A stretch of 64,000 nt of DNA, from contig NW_022145594.1 in assembly GCF_000002235.5 (NCBI RefSeq), forward strand, positions 14,735,001-14,799,000. Reading direction: 5' to 3'. Positions 50,845 through 61,575 of the stretch are shown here, one piece after another. The notes under the pieces are model-generated. The model was not told the origin of the DNA. It made no database searches and saw only the letters and a list, made by a program, of their open reading frames with translations. This DNA comes from Strongylocentrotus purpuratus (lineage: Eukaryota > Echinodermata > Echinoidea > Camarodonta > Strongylocentrotidae). How positions within the stretch are numbered: the first letter of the stretch is position 1; every line of letters begins with the position of its first letter. Made by a program: the position numbers and the translations under genes.

Positions 50845-50989
50845 TTAAGGAATATAGCAATTACTAGAAATATCTACGGCAAAAGCGATTTTATTTTCAC
50901 CAGAATATTTAATTAGTGTATATTGCAAAAAAAATGACAAAACCAGAAAGCGGTTTAAGGCACTTGATTGCAATTTCTGTTAAAGTTTA

Positions 50990-50992
50990 TTA

Positions 50993-51027
<35 letters not shown>
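50990..51027. repeat. (TA)n microsatellite
   Basis: A pure TA run between the MITE and the conserved unit B 3' flank. Confidence 0.9.
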
Positions 51028-51028
<1 letters not shown>

Positions 51029-52010
51029 CAAAATATGGAAATAATCAAAGTGCAGTATCGAGTAGCTTGAAAAGGCCTAACATAATATTGTACTGCATGG
51101 AAGATCGAAATGAGGAAGTGTATAAACTGAGTGACCTGAGATCTATTTTGATACTAACACTTGAATTTACGTATAACGTCCAGGGGATGCTTGTATGGCA
51201 AGTAAATCGCTAATAAAAAGTCTATACTAAAACCAATGTCTGTAGCAATCTTTTCATCAGAGATTGGTTTGCGGAACCTTATAATAAGTGCTCCTTTATG
51301 TAAGTAGAGTGACATTTTTAAGCACCTTATTGTTAACTGAAAGTAGGATTCATATTTTGCAACGTCCACTTGTCACTTAAGTGTTTGATATAATGCCTGC
51401 CCCCAAGTGGGTAGATCACGGGGGTTATATATCTAAAAACAATTGATATTCGTTGAATCTAGATTGACATGTATTAGTTAAAACAAACTTAGAAATAATA
51501 AAAGCTTACCCGACGAAAGTGAAAATAATAAAAAGAGATGACGACATCGCTATAAAAAATGAAACTTTGACCAATTATGAATTGAATTAACCGGGTTTAA
51601 ATAAGAAAACTAATTAGTAATGGATTGTATTCCCAATTCAAATGAGTTTTTTAGTAAAAGAAGCTTATATTTGTAGTAGTAGTTGTATAATTACTAACGG
51701 TATTATTGTTTTTGTTTCTGTAAGTAAATATTATTTTTTATAACCGAAGCAAACCGTTACGTCGGCAAAAAGAAATATGTTTTAAGGAAAGTAGAATAAA
51801 GTAAAGTGACATGGATATTAACATTTCGACCCCTATTTTAATTCAATAATGTCCGTGTAAATACTCTCGTTTATTATTCACGGAAAGAAATCATGGTAAT
51901 ACAATGAAGAACAAAATAGATTTGTCATTAAAAGACAGAATTGAAAGAAACGAAATATTAAAGTATCGTTTATGAAAAAAATAATAAGAATAAACTAAAA
52001 AGGGAAGGGA
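51028..52010 (+). repeat. Unit B 3' flank, homologous to units D, C and A
   Basis: 51028-51600 matches 31490-32080 (D) and 62570-62920 (C). 51660-52010 matches 27880-28330 (A). The flank defines the downstream border of the duplicated unit. Confidence 0.75.
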
Positions 52011-52314
52011 GAAAGAAGGAAAGAAAGAAACAAAGGAAGAAAGAAGAGAAAAAGAAAGAAAGATGTTAAACAATACTTCGAATATAATTACATTGTCAAA
52101 TGACTAATTCCTTTCAGACAATTTCTGACATAAGCTCTTCTGCATTGGTGTATAGTATTTTGAGGATGTGGAAAACAGACAGTTGTCTCTATTTCATACA
52201 AGTTTCAGTTGATAACATTCCCCAAAACTATAACAACTATGGTCATACATTTGTTTCCTTGTTTCACATGGTGTTGAGGAACTTAATTTATATTATTTTT
52301 GCGCGTGGAAACAG

Positions 52315-52465
52315 GCGCGGATCCAAGGGGGGGGGGGGCACGACGGGCCCGGCCCCCTAATATTTAGCATGTTATTAATTTGATTACTACTCTGGGGGGG
52401 GGGGGGTGGCACGACGGGCCCGGCCCCCTAATATTTAGCATGTTATTAATTTGATTACCACTCTT
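52315..52465. repeat. G-run tandem duplication (about 70-bp units)
   Basis: Two near-identical units each contain a run of at least 10 G, then GCACGACGGGCCCGGCCCCC, TAATATTTAGCATG and TTAATTTGATTAC. The first is preceded by CAGGCGCGGATCC, a start like that of the hAT MITE at 32626. Confidence 0.75.
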
Positions 52466-52469
52466 ATAT

Positions 52470-54288
52470 TCTCTGAAATATTATCTTTTTTGAGGGTGAC
52501 TTAAACAAGTTAATATCTTGGAAGGGAAGGGGTGCAACCTGCCACACGCTTCTAACTCTTGGTTGCTTTGATCCATTGCCGAAAATATGTTGGCACCTAT
52601 CACCCCCCCCCCAACCACGGATACAAATCGGCACCGTTGGTCGTTGATCTTGTACTTATGACGGTTCAATGAAAATAAACCCAGAGATCTATGTTCGATG
52701 TAGAACCCCTTCATGTGTTTTTTTTAAATTCTTTTATATATGTTGATTAACGACAAACTAGACCTTCGAGAAAAAAGATGTACAAAACGATTTTGTCTAC
52801 TCTTTACGGCTCACACTACGTCTATAAAGTAAAGCCTTGATGGCACCCATTGCGACAGAGGAAATAGCGCCATCTATAGTTGAAGAGAAAACCGCATGAA
52901 ACGATTCTCAGCTATCATATTGTAGTGCCTATGTAAACCATTAAACATTGTATTTGTTGGTTTGATATAGTTACATGCAGAAGCAAGGCCGACTTTTTAA
53001 CAATTGAAAATAATAAATTATTCCCCTTTCCGTAGTATACAGAGGATTATATAGAATTCTGGCCATAACTTACCATTTGTATTATTTGCATAATAATCAA
53101 TATGCTGAAGCCGTAAAATTGCAAAAATAAAGCTTAATTTTGATCATAATCTACATAATGGGGGAAGGTTAAACAAGCTTTTCCAATGTTTAACATCAGG
53201 CTGGCTCCAAAATGATGAATGTTAGAGATTAGACTCACCAGGAGTGTGATATCATGCACACAATTATTTTGTTAGCTGTTAAAAAAGAAAATAAAGACTG
53301 CAATTATGTAAATTAAAAATGGCATAGTTATCAGTACAAACAAGTCCATAACATTCGAGCTTACATACCAGATTAAAGATTATTCACTTAGAAAAAAAAT
53401 AAGAAACAAATTACCTCTTGGATTTTTGAACATTTTTGTCAAATACCGGGATAAAATGTAAATCAAACTTTTGAGTTGACGTGGTGACAATCCTTCGTTT
53501 TCCCCCATCTCTCTGTCTATAATCATCTCTCTCTCTCTCTCTCTATCTCTCTTTTTGAACAAGGGGTTTCCACTGACAACACCTGTAATTTTTTGGAGAG
53601 AACAGAAATATATATCCTAAGGAAACATTCAGGGGCAGATTGCCCGTTGAGAGTTTGGGGGAAATTCTCCCAACGAGCCGCTCTTGATTTGTTCCCGGAT
53701 CAAGTTCCCGTCGATTTGAGGTCTGAAGAATATTTTACATACCCATTTTACATATTGAGTGGGCTCGTCGTACAAAACTTTCAAGACCTATTTTCAGTCC
53801 CAGGCAGCGACTAGAAACATGTAATTAGTTTTGTGTCAAAGACATGATGTACAGAAATGAAGAGTTTCATTCCAAAAGGAGCTAAATCCACTTACGTATC
53901 CTTGAGTAAATCGCCGTTTTTAATTTCTCCACGTTCTCTTTAACCATGTACCTTTATGCTGTTATATGATGAACACAAAATCTACTAGTTGTTTATGATG
54001 TTAACTAAATTTGTTAATGTAAATTTTTCGTGGATTTAACTCATTTTGGCTTGAAACGGATTTAGTTCTTTTTTTAATGGAAACTGACATGTTCTTCTCA
54101 AAATCCAGTTACCTGTCATTATGAAATGATTAATATTGATGATGCACCTAAAGTATTGAATACTATCGATACTTTTTTCTACAATCAAGTAAGAAAATCC
54201 ATCGTGAATATGAGGTCAAGACAGTCGATTTGAGTTAATACAGGGTAGTATACAGTACAAGTCAAAATCACCAAAGCTAAATATGTAA
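52470..54288. other. Intergenic, no gene seen
   Basis: AT-rich DNA with a poly-C run near 52600, a (CT)n tract at 53525-53555 and only short chance frames. Nothing conserved with the other units was recognised. Confidence 0.5.
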
Positions 54289-54292
54289 TTAA

Positions 54293-54658
54293 AGGAAAAG
54301 ACCAGTTATGGTCATGCGATTGCATTGTGTAAGAAACGTTGTGGAATCGATCAGAAAAGGTTGATCATTTAGCATCTAGCATCTGCAAGGTTCTGGAATC
54401 ATCAAAATGATAAGAAATTTGGCCCATTCTTCGTAAAGTTTCAAGCAATATACACAAAAAGATGTATATGGGACTATCCTATATCTCTCACAGACCATGA
54501 GAGAAACAAATTTACCAAATATATGAATTAGTAGGCGGTTTCCCGGCAAATTTTTTATCATCATGTATTAGTCAAAACATATTCTTTCACATGATTGGTA
54601 ATGAGAGATTCCATTTCATTTTTTGAAATTGGGGCGTTTCCAATACTGGTCTTTACCT
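54293..54658. mobile_element. TTAA-flanked MITE, copy 2
   Basis: AGGAAAAGACCAGT and ACTGGTCTTTACCT are inverted ends. TTAA flanks both sides (54289-54292, 54659-54662). It shares its right half with copy 1, while the left half differs. Confidence 0.75.
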
Positions 54659-54882
54659 TTAAAACAAGATAATAAGATTATAATATTAATAGCGTAAAGA
54701 GATTTTGTAAATGTGCGGGAGACTTGATTAAATAAATCATTAAATTCTGATATCTGTGTTCGATGATGATCAGAAGGATAACTAAACAGCCATGATTATA
54801 GCAGTTTTGAAATATATGACGTAAATAAGATACCTATGACTACCACTGTATATAAAAAACCATAATGTGGTACACTTTAGTA

Positions 54883-55714
54883 CACGGGTGGCCAACCCGC
54901 GGCCCGCGGAGCAGTGAAAAAATACTTCATAAATGAAATGCAGCCACATATATCAGCGATGAAGTAGGGTAAAACATTTACACGCAGCTATCTCTAATAT
55001 TTCCATAATTTGATTTCATCATTCACAACGCATTGACTCGTTACTTGGTGATACATTGACTCCTCAAATTCCCTCTCATTACATTATATTAACGACATTT
55101 ATACCCGCATTAATATCACTCGCCGTGTAAATTTCAGTTTGTAATTTCCGCACGCAGTAACAACTGTTGTGAATCGAGAAATGATGTTTGAAATGCCATA
55201 CTTGTTTTCAAACTTACAACTCTTTTCTCCTGCGGTAGAATTTTCTCATGAATCTTAATCGTAAACTTAATAGTCAGTCCCCTTCCCTCTACACCGCATT
55301 CAATTAGATGTACAGTGTACAAGTAATACATTTAGGATATTCTTTCTGCTGTGTCCTTGATTTCGATTGAAATAACAACCAACATGGCAACGACCTCGAG
55401 ACCTGCGAAGAAAAGGAGAGTTTCTGATGAAGGCAGAAACTTTAAATCAGATTGGTCTCTAAAGTATTTCTTCTTAGAAGAGAAAGGTGGACCACTTTAC
55501 CTCATTTTCACTAGAGTATGTAATGGAGGTTTACAACATAGTAGAAAAGTGCAAGCCACAGAAATCACACTAAATATAAGCCTGATTTGCTTGTTTGTGT
55601 TTGGAAAATTTCAGGTGTGCACACGTATTGAGAAGGAGAAGGATGTTTATTGCCCGCCAAGTTATGCCAATCGTTAGCTGTGGCCCGCGAGCTTTCAAAG
55701 GTTGGCCACCCGTG
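54883..55714. mobile_element. hAT DNA transposon, internally deleted (832 bp)
   Basis: The inverted ends are CACGGGTGGCCAAC and GTTGGCCACCCGTG, followed by CCGCGGCCCGCGG and CTGTGGCCCGCGAG inner blocks. The 8-bp target duplication CTTTAGTA is perfect (54875-54882, 55715-55722), the hAT hallmark. The interior keeps the start of a transposase-like frame only. The perfect duplication suggests a fairly recent insertion. Confidence 0.9.
55384..55677 (+). pseudogene. hAT transposase N-terminal remnant (ZBED/GTF2IRD2-like)
   Basis: From the ATG at 55384, MATTSRPAKKRRVSDEGRNF leads to DWSLKYFFLEEKGGPLYLIF. This resembles the N-terminal lead-in to the BED-type zinc finger in hAT-derived ZBED5/GTF2IRD2-like proteins (W..KYFF....G.P.CLIC). 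Here the metal-binding cysteine pattern is lost (LIFTRVC). The sequence then leaves the family, and the frame stops at 55677. The catalytic RNase H part is absent. Confidence 0.6.
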
Positions 55715-56069
55715 CTTTAGTATACCACTGCAGTATATTGGGGGAAACAGTCTCGCATTCCTGGTTCTTTAGATGTTTCCTCATTTTATGAGTCACATAA
55801 TGATGCTTTTGAAGGCGCATTTTTCAGGGATTCATTTTTTACACAATATTATCACAAGCAGAACTGTGAAATCTTTGAAGCAGAAAGCCATGGATGTCTG
55901 CAGTTGTGTGTGTGCGTGTGTACCTTGAACAGCTATAAAGTATGGAGTTGAGCCACTCATTGTACTTATATCGTGTTTGGCCTTGTAGTCCTGTGGAAGT
56001 TTTTTAGACCTGGAAAAGTTGATAAGAACAAACTTCTTGTGTTCTAGATTTGTTGTTCTAATAGCCATA

Positions 56070-56480
56070 GTAGCATAATCATCTAATTAGCATATTTGCA
56101 ATATCTAATATTATTGCTAATCTCAATCCAGGAAGCCTGAAAACATGGATGATGACACTTTTCAAGGGTTTTCTATGACGAGGAATTCATTTATGAAATC
56201 AGTTTTTGATTCCAAGTAATGCAATTGTCTTAAAATAGCATAATTAGCATATGTAAAATGCTAGGACTTCTTTATCATTTCTTATCTATAAAGCCTAAAA
56301 ATGGTGCAATGCAACATTGTAAATCACTTTTGAAAGACTAATTATTAATTCAAAAGAAGATATTTCATGTTTATGTAGTATAATTAGCCTAATTAGCATA
56401 ATAATCTAATTAGTATATGTGTGCAATATGTAATAATGTTGCTAATCTTAATCCAGGAAGCCTGAAAACATGGATAGGGG
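56070..56480. repeat. Direct repeat about 330 bp apart
   Basis: A 75-base block (TCTAATTAGCATAT...AATCCAGGAAGCCTGAAAACATGG) occurs at about 56075-56150 and again at about 56405-56475. It may be the ends of one tandem repeat unit. Confidence 0.65.
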
Positions 56481-56637
56481 CATTTACACTGTCTTCCAAA
56501 CACGCCGAGAAATGCCAAACCGGAGCCTGACCGCGATGTTACCAAGGGCAACTACGCTTTACCGGCAGAAATGCCAAGCCCGAAACATTCCAATACGATA
56601 TGTGTGATCTTTTGGCGTGTTTGGCAAGTATAAACGC
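56480..56637. mobile_element. Small TIR element (about 158 bp)
   Basis: GCATTTACACTGTCTTCC followed by AAACACGCC at the left is matched inverted at the right by GGCGTGTTTGGCAAG and TATAAACGC. No clear target duplication was found. Confidence 0.45.
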
Positions 56638-56694
56638 TCGCAGTTGTAATATCGCGATGTTAGGTCACGTGACTTTGGGAACGGGGCTAGATGT

Positions 56695-57815
56695 CGTCCT
56701 TGAAGAAAATGACAAAACGATAAATACAAGGAATAACATAAGAGAAGGTAATAGAGCAGTCCTGTGATAGAGGGAAGAAACAAAAAATAACATAAGGAAA
56801 GACAGAAAGAGAAAGTGATAGCAGGAAGAAATAAAGAGTAACATAAGGAAAAACAGAAAGAGAAGGTGATAGAAGGAAAAAAAAATAACATAAGGAAAGA
56901 AAGAAAGAGAAAGTGATAGAAGGAAGAAATAAAGAATAACATAAGGAAAAACAGAAAGAGAAGGTGATAGAAGGAAGAAATAAAGAAAAACATGAGGAAA
57001 AACAGAAAGAGAAGGTGATAGAAGGAAGCAACAAAGAATAACATAAGGAAAGACAGAAAGAGAAGGTGATGGAAGGAAGAAACAAAGAATAGCATAAGGA
57101 AAGACAGAAAGAGAAAGTGATAGAAGGAAGAAATAAAGAATAACATAAGGAAAGACAGAAAGAGAAGGTGATAGAAGGAAGAAATAACGAATAACATAAG
57201 GAAACACAGAAAGAGAAGGTGATAGAAGGAAGAAACAAATAATAACATAAGGAAAGACAGAAAGAGAAAGTGATATAATGATAAAAACAAAGAATAACAT
57301 AAGAGAAGGTGATTGAAAGTATAGACAAAGAATTACATAAAAGAAGGAAGAAACAAAGAATAACATTAGAGAAAGTGATAGAATGATAACAAGCAAAGAA
57401 TAACATAAGATAAGGTGATAGAAGGAAGAAAAAAAGAATAAAATAAGAAAAGAGTAAAAGAGAAAGTAATAGAATGATAAAAACAAAGAATAACATAAGA
57501 GAAGGTGATACAAAGAACAACACAAAGAATAATAAAAAAAAAAAGAATAACATAAAAGAAAGTGATAGAAGGAATAAACAAAGAATAACATAAGGAAAAA
57601 CAGAAATAGAAGGTGATAGAAGGAAGAAATAAAGAATAACATAGGAAAAGACAGAAAGAGAAAGTGATAGAAGGAAGAAATAAAGAATAATATAAGGAAA
57701 GACAGAAAGAGAAGGTGATGGAATGAAGAAACAAAGAATAACATTAGGAAAGACAAAAAGAGAAAGTGATAGAAGGAAGAAATAAAGAATAACATAAGGA
57801 AACACAGAAAGAGAC
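56695..57815. repeat. 51-bp purine-strand minisatellite (about 22 units)
   Basis: Units of about 51 bases (ATAACATAAGGAAAGACAGA, AAGAGAAAGTGATAGAAGGA, AGAAATAAAGA) repeat with internal deletions around 57280-57550. The + strand is almost all purine, apart from about four pyrimidines per unit. Because 51 is a multiple of three and the reverse strand lacks stops, frames of up to 376 codons open in all three minus frames. These are artefacts, not genes. Confidence 0.9.
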
Positions 57816-57829
57816 ATTGGTTCTTGTAT

Positions 57830-59330
57830 AGCGATTCTTGTAAATTGATTTAAAAAAAACTAAACAATATTTTAAAATTGAATCAAATTGTTGTTTACAC
57901 TCAAGTTAGGCACACTTGTACTGGGGTCACCAAACATTTTGTAAAATCTGAAATTCAGTCCCTGTGGAATGTTATGGCCTTTTGAATGGTTTCTCGGAAA
58001 ATCGTCATAAATCCTCAAATCTGACATCTTTTAAAAATACAAATATACTGTGATGTAGCTGAAAGTTTGCAAATTATTATGATATAATCGTTTTTTCTGA
58101 ATAAATTGTGAAACACATAAGGAAATTAGCTGTGACGGTGATCCAAGTAATTTCCATAGCCATATTTTGTTGGCATTGCAAAAATATTTGGAATTTAAGG
58201 TAAATATTTGGTGTAAATATGATCTATGAGTATATGATTTAAGAAATGCCCCAAAATGAACGGTTTGACTTTCCTAATTTGCATAATGAGTGCGCGAATA
58301 TATAATTAGCTGAAATGACCTAATTGGCACATTTGATGAATATTCATGATTTTTTAATATTTCAAATGAAATATATTTCTATACTTGTCTGATATACATA
58401 GGTTTCAATGATGTATCATGTTCGGTTTTGATTTTATTACATATGCGCAAAGTATTTAGGCGGACTTTCATATCTGCAGATTCGCAAAAATGGCAAAAAT
58501 GACTTATTTTCTTGGCTTCTGTTTTCAAAACGGTAATAGGTATATAAATGTTAATTTGTGTATTTTTTACCACAAAGATAAAATTTAAGTTTCAAATAAT
58601 TTAATTTATTATTTGTGTCCAAGAAAGTGATGAATTAAGTTGTCAACTTTGTCAAAGTATGCCATTTTTGCTAATTTGACCATTTCTGGCAGGTTTTTCG
58701 GTAATTTTGCGATATCAAAAAAATGGTATAAAATCACAACACATTGACCGATTTCAATTCTGTTTTTTGTTGTTTGAAGCTTTATAAAGCTTGATCATTT
58801 GCAATCTTCAGATAACATGTTTGTGTTGTACTTATTTTTCGTGTGCTATACCTACTATAACACTGAGTTCCCAAAATACATATATTTATTCAGATGGTCA
58901 TATCTCAAAAACAGATTTTTGATGACGTCACAGCTTCGGTACTCTACCCCCCCCCCCCCCCCCGAATGGCCTACAATCGGTGGGGTTGGATTCGGTGTGG
59001 GGTCAGTTTGGCGGTGTGACAGGGTATTAGCATGAATGTAGCCCTTGTGATGGTTCCAGCTTGTTTGAAGAATGCAATTTGTCTTCGGAGGGAAAAATAA
59101 TTGATGTTGTGGTGGTTGCTTGGAACTTTTGGGGCACTTAAATTGAATTTGTTCCCAAGGGGGATAGGGGCGGGGGTGAAGGGAGTCCGAGGGGTACATG
59201 AACTAAAATTATCGTGGATTAGATCATGTGTGCATGGTCCTTGATCAACTGTTTTTGCAAGAGCGTTGTGGAATAAATTCAAAATCAATAAGAGAGAAGG
59301 AGAAGGAGCGGATGGAGAGAGAATAGAAAG
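57830..59330. other. Intergenic, no gene seen
   Basis: AT-rich DNA with a poly-C run (58949-58964) and a GC-richer stretch just after it. Short TAATTTGCATAATGAG-type words near 58280 recall the repeat at 56070. No exon or RNA gene was recognised. Confidence 0.45.
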
Positions 59331-59339
59331 AACGAGAGA

Positions 59340-59384
59340 GAGAAATAGGATAAAAACGGAGAGAGAGAGAGAAAAAAAAAGAAG

Positions 59385-59427
<43 letters not shown>
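59340..59427. repeat. (GA)n microsatellite
   Basis: GA dinucleotide runs of more than 30 units, interrupted by short A-rich pieces. Confidence 0.9.
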
Positions 59428-59974
59428 TACTTTAATATGAGAGCACCTCTTACAATAGATTTTATTCCATATTGAGTATCTAGTATGTAAACAGAAACTG
59501 ACTTTTAATGTTTGATGTTCGTAAATTTCACTGTTACAGTGACTATATAATATCGTTATCTTAACAGAATGTATATTCTTCTAACGAGGTAAAACTTCAT
59601 TAATTAAAATTGTGGAAGGAAATCGATATACAATGCAATTTTGCTGAATGATGTCATTTATTTAACAATCTACTTATAAAATATCATGTATAGAATAACC
59701 GATACTGTTGTAAACTATTCATCAACGTCGGTAATTTGTAATTTTAATGGTTTACTTCAGTAAATATACACATGTGAAAAGTCATTCGGATTACATAGCA
59801 CAGCTTGTGATACATATTTTGATAACTCATCTTATTTGTATGTTATTGGGCTCTTAATAATTTGAATCATCAATACGAAATTTCTATCGACTCTGTGTTG
59901 ATTACAAATTCTGCTTGTTTACATTTAGTGGGATGTCATCAAATATAGAATATATACAACAGTATTCAATTCAA

Positions 59975-60569
59975 TTAAAGGAAACCAAAACCTTTATACT
60001 AAGTTACTTTTATTGTAAAGTTTAAAAGATTTGAATACAATCAGTGAAAATTTGAACAAAATCGGGCAAGGAATAAGAAAGTTAGAGCATTTTGAAATGA
60101 CTAGTCACTAAAGGGAGGTATTCAATTTGATGACATAATCTGTGAACAACTCTCCATGCCTTTTGTACATAACATTTCACAATTTTTTTTTGTTTTCTTC
60201 GTATTTATTTGTGTTCTTGATCCGACTTCATAAAATGTGAAGTAGAATATCATTTTGCATTCTATATCTTGCTTTCAGGGGAGTACATTATCTCAATCAC
60301 AAGAAAGAAGGAAAAACATGAAATTTGATGTCACTACTTTCTGCTTAGGCGAATGCAAGGTGATTTACAAAATCTAGGGGTAAAACACAAATATTAGTAT
60401 TATCTATTATCTATTATTTATGGATATTTCAGCCGTCTCTGATTTTGATCAAACAAAGATGATTTTGTCATTTAAATTGTTTGTTCTTTCAATTTTGACA
60501 CTCAGTTTTTCATTATCTCACACAAAATATTTTGTGTAGCGCCTTCTGCAACAGAACTCAACTATCCCT
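59975..60569. mobile_element. Dispersed repeat: TTAA-type MITE remnants
   Basis: The right end (60430-60569) matches the right end of the MITE at 36481-37050 (GATCAAACAAAGATGATTTTG, GTGTAGCGCCTTCTGC, AACTCAACTATCCCT) and is followed by TTAA. The left part starts after TTAA at about 59973 (AGGAAACCAAAACC) and has no match in the other copy, so two related elements may be joined or nested here. Confidence 0.5.
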
Positions 60570-60599
60570 TTAAGCCCGATTCGGGAAATTTCGATACCC

Positions 60600-60890
60600 T
60601 TTGCATAGTTTAAAGCGTATCCGGATACCAGCCCCTGGACATCCATCCCCGGATAACCACCCCTAGTCCCCTTTGGCAACCACCCACTAGGACAAATACT
60701 CCCAGGACAACTACCCCCCAGACAACTACCCCCTAGGACAACTACCACCGGACAACTACCCCGGACAAATACCCCCAGACAACTATCCTAGGGGATAGTT
60801 GTACGGGCGGCAGTTGTCCTAGAGGATGATTGTCTTAGGGGGTAGTTGTCTGGGGTAGATGTCCGGGGGTGGTCCTAGAACCAGTTTAAA
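60600..60890. repeat. Inverted minisatellite (ACAACTACCCCC units)
   Basis: From about 60640, units of about 13-16 bases such as GGACAACTACCCCC repeat about nine times. From about 60790 they continue in the opposite orientation (GGGGGTAGTTGTC). The two halves meet at CAACTATCCTAGGGGATAGT and together can form a long imperfect hairpin. Confidence 0.75.
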
Positions 60891-61094
60891 GGCCATGTTC
60901 GGATCAGGCAATAACGTAATTGTAATATTGTTACATTATGATATGAATTAGTCTAACAATTTATTTGGTTTATTTCTTCGACAGCATTTGATCGTATACA
61001 TTTCTTGTTTATTTGTTTGTTTATAATATACGTGCTCGTCTGTATTTATGTTTTGACTGATCTGAAAGGATGACACGAAAGAAATTTCTGTGTC

Positions 61095-61575
61095 ATCCCC
61101 GCTGCTCACGAAGTACCCCATACCTACATGGTCATGAAGCCTATAATGAAGAGCAGATCTTCAGGTAGTACTACCCACCAGGTCCCCAGTCCCACCACCT
61201 CAGTTGACGATCATGGTGATGCTGCGATTTACGTTAGTCCCACTCTTGGCAAAAAAACAAGTGAAGGCACACTCTAATTTGAAAGAGCGGCTTAATTATG
61301 TAAAAACAGAGGGTGCGTCAACTTATTGTGAATTAAGTTCAAATATTTCAAACGTTGTTAAGGATTGCACTGACCAATCAGACCACATAAATTCTGTTTC
61401 CGACTTTACCGAGGTGACCCCTACGTACATGGACATGAAGCCTATAATGAATTGCGAATCTGCAAACACTACTAGGCCACAATTTCCCCATCCCATCATT
61501 AGCCAAACTCTCGTCCGCAAGCAAGTAAAGGCACACTCTAACCTGGCAGACGAGCCTACTTATGTCAACACCTAA
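61095..61575 (+). pseudogene. Unit C: isolated copy of the gene B tail exon
   Basis: It starts near the EVPHTYM motif. Two repeats follow: HTYMVMKPI, AIYVSPTL, KKQVKAHSNL, LNYVKTE, STYCELSS, then PTYMDMKPI, TLVRKQVKAHSNL and DEPTYVNT with a TAA stop. One extra A in a seven-A run near 61250 shifts the frame between the first YVSPTL and KKQVKAH. The region where the exon should begin lacks a usable acceptor. The intron before it (60940-61090) also matches gene B's intron 6. No Ig or membrane exon lies upstream, so it is probably a 3' relic. It could in principle be an alternative last exon of gene B. Confidence 0.7.

Noticed and set aside
56559-57817. Long minus-strand frames (243 to 376 codons) rich in FLSF/YVIL repeats
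   Set aside because: They coincide with a 51-bp tandem repeat and are open in all three frames of one strand, so they reflect the repeat, not coding selection.
58855-59288. Overlapping minus-strand frames of 105 and 114 codons
   Set aside because: They run through a poly-C tract, overlap each other in different frames and show no recognisable domain or splice context.
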